64,000 nucleotides of DNA from RPQJ01 sp963748985 (GTDB lineage: Bacteria > Pseudomonadota > Gammaproteobacteria > Steroidobacterales > Steroidobacteraceae): the NCBI GenBank assembly GCA_963748985.1, contig CAVVKQ010000002.1, positions 84,052-148,051 of the forward strand, read 5' to 3'. The notes under the pieces were generated by a model. It was not told the DNA's origin. It did not search any database and saw nothing but the letters and a program-made list of their open reading frames with translations. This document shows, piece by piece, positions 17,021 to 24,884 of this stretch. The position numbers were made by a program, and so were the translations under genes. Each line of letters begins with the position of its first letter. Position 1 is the stretch's first letter.

Positions 17021-19432
17021 GTGCCCCGCAAGCAAACCCGCGCGCAGCAGCAGTCCAAAGTGATTGGTGGCGCTCCTGCGCCTGACGACTCTGCCGATGG
17101 GTCGAGCCGGATGACTGCGCTGTGGGTCGGCATACTTGCGGGCATTGCGATGCTGGTCCTCGCTGCCTGGTATTTCTTCGCCGGGCGGCAGCCAGGGGTA
17201 GCCGAGTCGACGGCCGGCACCGAGCCAGTCGCCGTAACCGCCGCATACGTCGGCTCGCAGTCCTGCGCGCGATGTCACTCAGTCGAATCGAAGGCCTGGC
17301 AGACGTCGCAGCACGCAGTCGCCATGCAGCAAGCCACCGGACAGACAGTGCTCGGCAATTTCAACGACGCGACCTATAGCTTCCAGGGCGTCCAGTCCAG
17401 TTTCTTCCAGCGCGACGACAAGTATTTCATCCGCACTGACGGGCCTGACGGCCAGCTCGCGGACTTCGAGGTCAAGTACACGTTCGGCGTCGCGCCGTTG
17501 CAGCAATACCTAGTCGAGTTGCCCGGTGGGCGCCTGCAGGCCGTCTCGCTGACCTGGGATGCGCGATCGCGCGCGCAGGGTGGCCAGCGCTGGTTCCGCC
17601 AGTATCCCGACGAGAAGATCGACCACACGGACGAACTACACTGGACGCGTCGGTCGCAGAACTGGAACTTCATGTGCGCCGACTGCCACTCGACCCAGGT
17701 GAGCAAGGGCTATGACGCGTCTGCTGATTCGTTCAAGACGACCTACGCCGAAATCTCAGTGGGTTGTGAGGCGTGCCACGGGCCCGGCTCCGCCCACGTC
17801 GAATGGGCCGGCCGTAAGGGCACGGAGGCGGGCAAGGGCCTGACGGTGCAGCTCGACGAGCGACGCGGCGTGACCTGGGGGCTTGACGCTGGGACAGGCC
17901 AGCCTGTGCGCAACAAGCCGCGCACCACCGAGCGTGAAATCGAAGTCTGTGCGCAGTGTCACGCGCGTCGCGCACAGATCGCCGATGCGTACGAGCCCGG
18001 GCGCCCGTTCATGGATCACTACCTGCCGTCGCTGCTGGTGCCGGGGCTGTATCACGCCGACGGTCAGCAGCAGGACGAGGTGTTCGTCTGGGGTTCGTGG
18101 CTGCAAAGTCGCATGCACGCGGCCGGCGTCACCTGCAGCGATTGCCACGATCCGCATACGCAGGCGCTGCGCGCACCGGGCAACACAGTGTGCGCGCAGT
18201 GTCACGATGCATCGAAGTACGATGCCAGCACGCATCACAGGCACCAACAGGGAGCGGCAGGCGCGCAATGCGCCAACTGCCACATGCCGCAGAACACGTA
18301 CATGGTCGTTGATCCCCGGCGCGATCACAGCATGCGTGTGCCACGACCCGACGAGAGCGTGGCGTTCGGCGTGCCGAATGCATGCAATGCGTGCCACACC
18401 GAGCGCGATGCGAAGTGGGCAGCTGGAACGGTGCGCGATTGGCTCGGCCGCGATGCTGCCGGTTACCAGACGTTCACGACAGTCTTTCATGCTGCCGAAA
18501 GTGGTGAGCCATCTGCGCTCGATAAGCTCGCCGCTGTTGCCGCGGACACAGCACAGCCTGCCATCGTGCGTGCTTCTGCACTCGCGCGACTCGCCGGCAG
18601 TGGCCAGTTCACGCGCGACTTCGCGCAGAGCATGTCTGGGGACGCCAATCCGCTGGTGCGACTGGCAACGGTGCAGCTGGCTGACGTGATGCCCGCCGAA
18701 ACGCGCGCGACGGTCCTCGGGCCGTTGCTCGGTGATGCGAGCCGCGCCGTCCGTATCGAGGCGGCGAGGTCGCTTGCGGGCGGCCAGGAACGGCTGCTGC
18801 AGGAACTGCTGCCGCGCTGGGAGGTCGCGTCGCAGGAGTACATCGCGACTCTGCAGTACAACGCAGACCGACCCGAGTCCCGCGTCGCGCTCGGGGGCTT
18901 CAGGGCAGCATTGGGGCAGGCTGACGCGGCCAATGCCCAGTTCATCGCCGCAATCCAGCTGGATCCGGAGTTCGTGCCGGCCTACGTCAATGCGGCAGAC
19001 TCGCTGCGCGCGCAAGGACGTGACCACGAGTCGGCTGAAATGTTGCAGCGAGGTTTGCAGCGTGTGCCGACAAGCGCCACGCTGCATCACGCGCTGGGCC
19101 TGGCGCGTATACGCCTGCAGCAGCCGGAACTCGCAATGGGGTCGCTCCGGCGCGCCGTGGAACTCGACCCCGGTACAGCTCGCTACAGCTACGTCTTCGC
19201 GGTGGCGCTGCATTCGACGGGGCAGGCGGAGGAATCGATCCGCCGCCTGCAGGATGCCGTCAAGCGCTGGCCCTACGATCGCGACATGCTGATGGCACTG
19301 ACTTCGTTCCAGCTCGAGTCGGGGAAGCGCCAGGATGCGCAGGAGACGGCACGCAGGCTCGTGGCCTCCTATCCGGCAGACCCACAGGTGCGTGTACTGG
19401 CAGCACAAGCGCTCGGCGAGCAATCGCCCTGA
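17021..19432 (+). CDS. Membrane-anchored octaheme c-type cytochrome with TPR tail
   Basis: An 803-aa electron-transfer protein. After a soluble leader a single transmembrane helix (MTALWVGILAGIAMLVLAAW) exports the rest. Eight CxxCH heme sites follow between about residues 81 and 458: CARCH, CADCH, CEACH, CAQCH, CSDCH, CAQCH, CANCH, CNACH. The spacing resembles cytochrome c554-family multihemes. From about 480 there are HEAT-like helices and then TPR repeats (QFIAAIQLDPEFVPAYVNAA, ALGLARIRLQQPELAMGSLR). Start GTG 17021 lies 36 bases after the alkylsulfatase stop, so the two are probably one operon. This fusion architecture is known in genomes but its electron partners are not; a link to sulfate-ester or alcohol oxidation is inferred only from position. 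Confidence 0.88.
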   Translation: MPRKQTRAQQQSKVIGGAPAPDDSADGSSRMTALWVGILAGIAMLVLAAWYFFAGRQPGVAESTAGTEPVAVTAAYVGSQSCARCHSVESKAWQTSQHAVAMQQATGQTVLGNFNDATYSFQGVQSSFFQRDDKYFIRTDGPDGQLADFEVKYTFGVAPLQQYLVELPGGRLQAVSLTWDARSRAQGGQRWFRQYPDEKIDHTDELHWTRRSQNWNFMCADCHSTQVSKGYDASADSFKTTYAEISVGCEACHGPGSAHVEWAGRKGTEAGKGLTVQLDERRGVTWGLDAGTGQPVRNKPRTTEREIEVCAQCHARRAQIADAYEPGRPFMDHYLPSLLVPGLYHADGQQQDEVFVWGSWLQSRMHAAGVTCSDCHDPHTQALRAPGNTVCAQCHDASKYDASTHHRHQQGAAGAQCANCHMPQNTYMVVDPRRDHSMRVPRPDESVAFGVPNACNACHTERDAKWAAGTVRDWLGRDAAGYQTFTTVFHAAESGEPSALDKLAAVAADTAQPAIVRASALARLAGSGQFTRDFAQSMSGDANPLVRLATVQLADVMPAETRATVLGPLLGDASRAVRIEAARSLAGGQERLLQELLPRWEVASQEYIATLQYNADRPESRVALGGFRAALGQADAANAQFIAAIQLDPEFVPAYVNAADSLRAQGRDHESAEMLQRGLQRVPTSATLHHALGLARIRLQQPELAMGSLRRAVELDPGTARYSYVFAVALHSTGQAEESIRRLQDAVKRWPYDRDMLMALTSFQLESGKRQDAQETARRLVASYPADPQVRVLAAQALGEQSP

Positions 19433-19549
19433 TCAGTTCGAAGCGCTTGCCGCGAGGTTCGTGCCTCGCTGCTTCTCCGCCGAGCCAATGCCGAGAAACA
19501 TCATGCCGTCCGCCAGTGTCGTTTTCAGAAGCGACTTGATCCGGTTCAC
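19433..19549 (-). CDS. Possible 38-aa small protein
   Basis: A minus-strand frame from GTG 19549 to TGA 19433, preceded by GGAG five bases upstream (complement of 19555-19558). It reads MNRIKSLLKTTLADGMMFLG and then a polar, Ala/Asn-rich tail. About 30 of 38 codons end in G or C. It fills most of the gap between the octaheme cytochrome and the flavoprotein gene on the opposite strand. There are no homologues I recognise. The good RBS is the main support; chance is quite possible. Confidence 0.3.
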   Translation of the reverse strand: MNRIKSLLKTTLADGMMFLGIGSAEKQRGTNLAASASN

Positions 19550-19618
19550 GTGGGCTCCGCTGGCGGTGAAATTCCAGTCTACACTGCGGCTCCCTGCTGC
19601 TGACCTCGAAGCCCGTCC

Positions 19619-20815
19619 ATGACTGCACGCCGTCGCCGATCCCCGCTGTCGAAGCGTCCGCGCGTGGCCATCGTCGGCGCAAATTTCGGGGGCATGCGAG
19701 CGGCCCAGGAACTCGGTCCCGAATTCGACGTAACCGTGTTCGATCCGTCGCCGTGGTTCGAATGGCTCCCGAACATTCACGAGCTCGTCTCGCGGGCCAA
19801 GCGGCCGGTCGACCTGAGGCTGCCGCGGAAGCGGCTCGTGGCCGCGGCGGGCCATCGTTTTGTGCGCGACGCCGTCACTGCCATCGATGCGAGGCGCGGA
19901 ACCCTGACGACGGCAGGCGGCACGGTCGACGCGTTCGACTTTTGTATCGTTGCCGTCGGTGGAATCAACGCGACGTACGGAGTCCAAGGCGTTGAACGCC
20001 ACGCCTTGCCATTCAGGTGTGTCGAGCATTGCGACGCGATCGGTCGCCGACTGGCGGCACTGATGAAGGGGCGCAAACGGCGTTCGATCGTCATCGCAGG
20101 CGGAGGCTTTGCAGGCGTCGAGGCGCTCGGTGAGATCCTCCGGCGTTACAGGTCTCGCGATAACCTGACGCTGCACATCGTCGAGGCGGGCCCTGGACTG
20201 ATGTCGGGAGTGTCGCCGAAGATCGACGCTGCCGTGCGCAAGCATGTACGGGCTTACGACGTGCAGATCCACGCGAGGGCCCCAGTCGCGGCAATCACGC
20301 CAGCTGGCGTTCGTCTGCAAGGTGGCAAGCGGCTTCGCTCCGACCTCACGATCTGGACGGGCGGTAGCGTCGCACCTCCGCTGCTGCACGATGCGAGGCT
20401 CGCGCCGAAGGCGTTGCAGTGGGCGCCCGTCGATGCAACGCTGCGCAGTCGCCGCCACCGCAACGTGTTTGTGATTGGCGATGCGGCGGCATTGCCAGTG
20501 GCCCTGCCGAAGCAGGCATTCCACGCGCTCGAGATGGGTGAGTGCGCGGCTGCCAACGTTCGACGCGTCGTTGCCGGCCGTGCGCTGCGTCGCTATCGGC
20601 CGTCGCGCACGCCGCTGCTGGTAGCGTTCGGCGATCTTGATACGTTCCTGGTTGCGGGCCGCTCGGTCGTCGCGAATCCAGCGCTCGCTGCGGGCAAGGA
20701 AGCCGTGTACCAGGTGACGATGGCGCAGATCGACCCGCCCTCGAACGTGCACGCGCTCGGCCAGCTGGCATCCCGCGTCATTGGCGTCACGCGCAGGCTG
20801 GTGCCGTCGCGGTGA
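19619..20815 (+). CDS. FAD-dependent NAD(P)H dehydrogenase-like oxidoreductase (NDH-2 type)
   Basis: A 398-aa flavoprotein of the pyridine nucleotide-disulfide reductase fold. The FAD-binding Rossmann motif RVAIVGANFGGMRAA is at about residues 13-27. A second dinucleotide motif SIVIAGGGFAGVEALGEI lies near residue 157. The late FAD-contact motif RNVFVIGDAAALP is near 280. It lacks the CxxC redox-active cysteines of disulfide reductases. This is the pattern of type II NADH:quinone oxidoreductases and sulfide:quinone reductase relatives; which of these cannot be decided here. There is no transmembrane segment, as in NDH-2. The stop overlaps the next gene's GTG (GTGA), so it is translationally coupled to the methyltransferase. 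Confidence 0.8.
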   Translation: MTARRRRSPLSKRPRVAIVGANFGGMRAAQELGPEFDVTVFDPSPWFEWLPNIHELVSRAKRPVDLRLPRKRLVAAAGHRFVRDAVTAIDARRGTLTTAGGTVDAFDFCIVAVGGINATYGVQGVERHALPFRCVEHCDAIGRRLAALMKGRKRRSIVIAGGGFAGVEALGEILRRYRSRDNLTLHIVEAGPGLMSGVSPKIDAAVRKHVRAYDVQIHARAPVAAITPAGVRLQGGKRLRSDLTIWTGGSVAPPLLHDARLAPKALQWAPVDATLRSRRHRNVFVIGDAAALPVALPKQAFHALEMGECAAANVRRVVAGRALRRYRPSRTPLLVAFGDLDTFLVAGRSVVANPALAAGKEAVYQVTMAQIDPPSNVHALGQLASRVIGVTRRLVPSR

Positions 20816-21642
20816 GAGGCCCGCTGCTCACTGCACGCGTGCACCAGCAAATGCTCCTTGCGCGGCGTCGCGGCGAGCAGGTACTCGCGTGTTCGCTCGA
20901 TCTGGATCGCTCGGAGGCTCAGGTAGAGCTTGGTACGAATGAATGGCGCTGGCGCGAGCGATCGTACCCGTACCTCGAACGCTGCAGGGAGCGGACGATC
21001 TATCACTGGACCGGCGCCAGGTTCGAGCCGGTCGCGCGCTTCGGCACCTCGCTGCTCAAGCTCGTGCCAACCGACTGGGGCCCACCGACGTTCGAGATCG
21101 ACGGCGTGAAGATGCTGCCGACGAAGCAGGTCTCGCCGTACGACGATGCGCGCCGCAAAGTCGCCTTGATCGAACCATGCGGCAAGCGTGTGCTGGATAC
21201 CTGCGCGGGTCTCGGCTATTTCGCAGCATGGTGCCTGGAGGGGAGGGCGAGCGCAGTAACGTCCTATGAAATCAACCCGGATGTCCTCTGGCTGCGCACG
21301 CTCAACCCGTGGTCGCCGGCGAACGGACCTGGTCTGAATGTAATCGCCGGTGACGTCAGTGCGGCGATACGCGGACTCGCGGACGCTTCTTTCGATGCCA
21401 TCCTGCACGATCCGCCGCGCTTTGGCCTGGCCGGCGAGCTGTATTCGCAGGCCTTCTACGACGAACTCGCGCGGGCCCTGACGCCTGGCGGCCGGTTGTT
21501 CCACTACACGGGCACGCCGAATCGGCTAACCAGCGGGCGCGACGTTCCGCAGGAAGTTGCGCGGCGACTGCGGTTCGCCGGCTTCACGACCCGGCTGGAA
21601 GGCGATGGCGTACTCGCCGTGCGCGGCAACTCATGCGGCTGA
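20812..21642 (+). CDS. SAM-dependent methyltransferase (COG2521-like)
   Basis: A 276-aa class I methyltransferase. SAM-binding motif I reads KRVLDTCAGLGYFAAWCLEG (about residues 124-143), with SYEINPDVLWLR as the acidic second strand and ILHDPPRFGLAGELYSQAFY in the catalytic position. The DPPRFGL motif and the N-terminal region resemble COG2521, a group best known from archaea. The substrate is not known; an RNA or protein target is plausible because the next gene is an rRNA-type methyltransferase. The start is GTG 20812, overlapping the previous stop by four bases, and it overlaps the next gene by ten bases, so the three are one translation-coupled unit. Confidence 0.8.
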   Translation: MRGPLLTARVHQQMLLARRRGEQVLACSLDLDRSEAQVELGTNEWRWRERSYPYLERCRERTIYHWTGARFEPVARFGTSLLKLVPTDWGPPTFEIDGVKMLPTKQVSPYDDARRKVALIEPCGKRVLDTCAGLGYFAAWCLEGRASAVTSYEINPDVLWLRTLNPWSPANGPGLNVIAGDVSAAIRGLADASFDAILHDPPRFGLAGELYSQAFYDELARALTPGGRLFHYTGTPNRLTSGRDVPQEVARRLRFAGFTTRLEGDGVLAVRGNSCG

Positions 21643-22814
21643 TCGCGACCTGTCCCGAAGAAGCCAAACCAGCCCTCGTCGCCGAGCTCGAGGCGCTGGG
21701 TGTCACGGACCTGGCGCCGACGTTTCGCGCCGTGCTGTTCACTGCGACGCCACGCCAGTTCTACGAGCTGCACCTGCGCGTGCGCACGGCGAGTCGCATC
21801 CTGCGCGTCGTGCGCGAGGTGCCGGCTCACGCGCCGGCCATGCTGCATTCGCAGGTTCGTCGCCTGCACTGGCCCGAATGGTTCGAAGCCCGCCACGGCT
21901 TCATGGTCGAAAGCACGGGTGATGAGGGCGGCGGACTGACGCCGAAACAGGTCATTACGCAGGTGCGCGAGGGTGTGCGGGAATCCTTCGCACGGCTGGG
22001 TGAGCAGGTTCCCCCGGTCGACACGGAAAACCCGAAAGTGGTGATCGTGGCGCACGTTGCGCGCGGCCGCTGCATGCTCAGCTTCGATACGTCCGGCAAG
22101 TCTCTGCACAAGCGGGGTTACCGCGAGCAAGGGCATCCCGCGCCGCTGAAAGAAACGCTGGCGGCGGCGATCCTGCAGTTTGCGGGTTACGATGGCAGCA
22201 TCGCATTTCTTGATCCGATGTGCGGCAGCGGCACGTTGGCCATCGAGGCGGCGATGATCGCCGTGCGCAAGGCGCCGCAGATCCATCGCAAGAAAGGCGA
22301 ATTTTACTTCGAGTGGCTCGCGGACTTCGATCGGGTGCTCTGGCGCGAAACGCAGGACAGCATCCGTGCCGAAAAGCTGGACGCGCCGTCGTGTATCGTC
22401 GCGGCCTCCGACATCCGGGCCGAATACGTCGACATGGCACGCAAGAGCGCGCTCAAGGCGCGGGTCGAGAAGTACATCCAGTTCGCCGTAATGCGTGTGC
22501 AGGACGTCATGCCGCCCGCGCCGACTGGCCTGCTGGCGACGAATCTGCCGTACGGGGATCGCATCGGTGGTGGCGAAGTCGAGGTGCGTCAGTTGTACGA
22601 GGAGTTTGGCGACACGCTGAAGCAACGGTTCGCGGGTTGGCGTGCCGCCGTGCTCGCGGCCAATGCCTCGCCGTACAAGGCGATCGGGCTCAAGCCGTCG
22701 CGAACGCTCAACCTGATGAACGGCAGCATTCCGTGCCGGTTGCTGTTGTTCGATCTCTATGCAGGCAGCCGGCGTGCCGCACTGCAAACGACGGAGTCGG
22801 CGCCACGGGAGTGA
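21633..22814 (+). CDS. THUMP-domain RNA methyltransferase (RlmL-like)
   Basis: A 393-aa N2-guanine RNA methyltransferase related to the N-terminal half of RlmL (23S rRNA m2G2445). Residues 1-160 are a ferredoxin-like/THUMP RNA-binding region (LIATCPEEAKPALVAELEAL; VVIVAHVARGRCMLSFDTSG). LHKRGYREQGHPAPLKETLA is a family landmark leading into motif I FLDPMCGSGTLAIEAAM (near 192). The catalytic motif is TNLPYGDRI (near 302), the NPPY variant of this family. It lacks the C-terminal RlmK domain, as in many non-enteric bacteria. Start ATG 21633 overlaps the upstream gene by ten bases. Confidence 0.88.
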   Translation: MRLIATCPEEAKPALVAELEALGVTDLAPTFRAVLFTATPRQFYELHLRVRTASRILRVVREVPAHAPAMLHSQVRRLHWPEWFEARHGFMVESTGDEGGGLTPKQVITQVREGVRESFARLGEQVPPVDTENPKVVIVAHVARGRCMLSFDTSGKSLHKRGYREQGHPAPLKETLAAAILQFAGYDGSIAFLDPMCGSGTLAIEAAMIAVRKAPQIHRKKGEFYFEWLADFDRVLWRETQDSIRAEKLDAPSCIVAASDIRAEYVDMARKSALKARVEKYIQFAVMRVQDVMPPAPTGLLATNLPYGDRIGGGEVEVRQLYEEFGDTLKQRFAGWRAAVLAANASPYKAIGLKPSRTLNLMNGSIPCRLLLFDLYAGSRRAALQTTESAPRE

Positions 22815-22928
22815 CGTCGAGCCCCGCCAGCCTCGACAGGATCGCTGTCAGCGCACGCAGTCGGCCGAGCTGAAGCGCGCTGCGGTCGTGCTAGGCTGTG
22901 TCTTCCTGCATCTGGGGGGTGACGACGC

Positions 22929-23673
22929 ATGGAAAACACCGCCGCCAGCGGCGCTCGCTCGCGCTGGGTCGCCGAACGACGTTTCTTCACGGGCATGGCC
23001 ATCGCAATGCTGCTCGTTGCCTACGTTGGCTTCGCGCGCTCCTTCTTCCTGCGACCTTTGTTTCCCGAGTGGCCGTCTCCGTCCGAGCCGATCTTCTACG
23101 TCCACGGGGCGTTCTTCTCGGCGTGGTGCGTGCTGCTCGTGACCCAGGCCATGCTGGTCGGAGTCGGCCGCACGGACGTGCATCGCAAGGCCGGCGTCCT
23201 TGGCGCGGTCATCGCGCTGGGCATGGTGATCCTCGGGGTCGCCGGTGCGCTGGTCGCCGCCAACCGGCCGACCGGCTTCAACGGCGTGCCCGTGCCGCCG
23301 CTGCAGTTCCTGGTCGTGCCAGCTGTTCGATATCGCGTTCTTCAGCGCTTTCGTCGGCCTGGGGATCGCCAACCGCACCAATCCGCAGAGTCACAAGCGC
23401 TGGATGGTGCTGGCGACGGTCGCCCTGCTCGGCGCTGCGTTCGCACGCTGGCCGTACGTGTGGCAGCTCGGGAACCCGTTCGCGTACTTCGGGCTCGCGT
23501 ATCTATTCATTGTCGCGCTCGCGATCTGGGATTTCCGAACGCGCGGCACGTTGCACCCGGTGACCCGCTGGGGCGGTCTTGCGCTGATCGTGTCGCTGCC
23601 AGCTCGACTCGCGCTATCGGGCACCGCCGCGTGGCTTGCATTCGCCTCCTGGCTGACGGGACTCGTGCGCTGA
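22929..23673 (+). CDS. Multi-pass membrane protein, frameshifted near 23321
   Basis: Unrecognised family with about seven hydrophobic segments. The first part (MENTAASGARSRWVAERRFF, TGMAIAMLLVAYVGF, FYVHGAFFSAWCVLLVTQAM, VLGAVIALGMVILGVAGALV) is in one frame from ATG 22929. From about 23323 the coding signal moves to the next frame (LFDIAFFSAFVGLGIANRTN, then RWMVLATVALLGAAFARWP and AYFGLAYLFIVALAIWDFRT) and runs to 23673. The sequence around 23316-23325 reads V-P-(extra base)-L-F-D: removing one base from 23319-23322 restores a single ~247-aa protein. Either a recent one-base insertion or a sequence error. HGAFFSAWCVLLVTQ and HRKAG suggest a family conserved in proteobacteria without a known role. 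Confidence 0.65.
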
Positions 23674-23866
23674 AACAGCAGGTCGACGACGACAGGTGCA
23701 GGGGAGGTCGCCCCGCCGCGCTGGTGGACTGAACCCGCAAGATGTGACTTGGTGGTAACAGCGCGGCGGAGCTAACGCGCAGAGTGAAACCCACGCGCTC
23801 GCGCGCATTCTGCGTGCTGCAGCGTCGCGAGTCCAGTGTTGCGTCAGATTTGAATGCGAACGCGCG

Positions 23867-24790
23867 TCAGGCGAACAAGAGTTTTTCGATGTGCGCAGCC
23901 GCACTCGCCGCGAGCGAGCGCAGGTCGTAGCCACCTTCGAGTGTCGAGACGATGCGACCCTGTGCATGTCGATCGGCGATGCCACAGGCAACTTCCGTGA
24001 CCCACGCGTAGTCGGCCGTCGTGAACCGAAGGTGCGACATGTCGTCGGCTCCGTGGGCATCGAAGCCCGCGGAAATCAGCAGCAACTGCGGCGCAAAAGC
24101 CTCGAGTGCAGGCAGCCACTGCTGCTGCACGGCTGCGCGGAACGCATCGCCGCCACTGCCCGGGGGCAATGGACAGTTGACGATGTGTCCGGGCCGCGTT
24201 GGTGGATTCATGTCGGGCCAAAGCGGGTACTGGTAAGACGAACAGAGCAGTACCCGCGTGTCGTCTTTGAAGATGTCCTCTGTGCCGTTGCCCAGGTGGA
24301 CGTCGAAGTCGAGGATCGCCACGCGCTCGAGGCCGTGGTGGTTGAGGGCGTGGCGCGCCGCGACCGCGACGTTGTTGAAGAAGCAGAAGCCCATCGCCGT
24401 CGCCCGCGCGGCATGGTGACCGGGTGGCCGGACGCTGCAGAAGGCGCGCGATGCCGCGCCTGTCAGTACCAGGTCCGTAGCCAGCACGTTGGCGCCGGCG
24501 GCGCGGAGCGCGGCCTCGAATGTCTCCGGGCACATCCAGGTGTCGGGATCGATGTGCGCCAGGCCTTCGGCGGGAGACCGGTTGGAGATGTCTTCCACGT
24601 AGGCGAGTGGATGCACGCGGAGCAGTTGCTCGATGCTGGCGCGCGGCGCCTCGTGATGCAGCAGCACGTCGTACAGGCCGCGCGCGTGGAGTTCATCCTC
24701 GATCGCGTTGAGTCGCGCCGGCCGCTCCGGATGGTGGTCACCCATGCGATGCAGGCGACAATGGGCATGAGTCACGAAGGCGACTGCCAT
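23867..24790 (-). CDS. Histone deacetylase-family Zn hydrolase (protein or acetylpolyamine deacetylase)
   Basis: A 307-aa zinc-dependent amidohydrolase of the arginase/deacetylase fold. Visible active-site parts are RPPGHHA (the His pair), ILDFDVHLGNGTED (Zn-ligand Asp and His), ISAGFDAHGADDM (second ligand Asp) and LEGGYD (transition-state Tyr). Bacterial members remove acetyl groups from lysine side chains (AcuC) or polyamines. The usual DVHHGNGT has Leu in place of the second His here. Start ATG 24790 (MAVAFVTHAHCRLH). The gene is divergent from a PatZ-type lysine acetyltransferase across 94 bp, which argues for reversal of protein acetylation as its job (inference). Confidence 0.88.
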   Translation of the reverse strand: MAVAFVTHAHCRLHRMGDHHPERPARLNAIEDELHARGLYDVLLHHEAPRASIEQLLRVHPLAYVEDISNRSPAEGLAHIDPDTWMCPETFEAALRAAGANVLATDLVLTGAASRAFCSVRPPGHHAARATAMGFCFFNNVAVAARHALNHHGLERVAILDFDVHLGNGTEDIFKDDTRVLLCSSYQYPLWPDMNPPTRPGHIVNCPLPPGSGGDAFRAAVQQQWLPALEAFAPQLLLISAGFDAHGADDMSHLRFTTADYAWVTEVACGIADRHAQGRIVSTLEGGYDLRSLAASAAAHIEKLLFA

Positions 24791-24884
24791 GGGCGGCTCC
24801 AGTTGCGGTGACCCGCAATGATCCTGCAAACGTTGGAGGCTAGCATTTACGAGTTCTGCTTACCTCCGAGAGTACACTTGAGCC

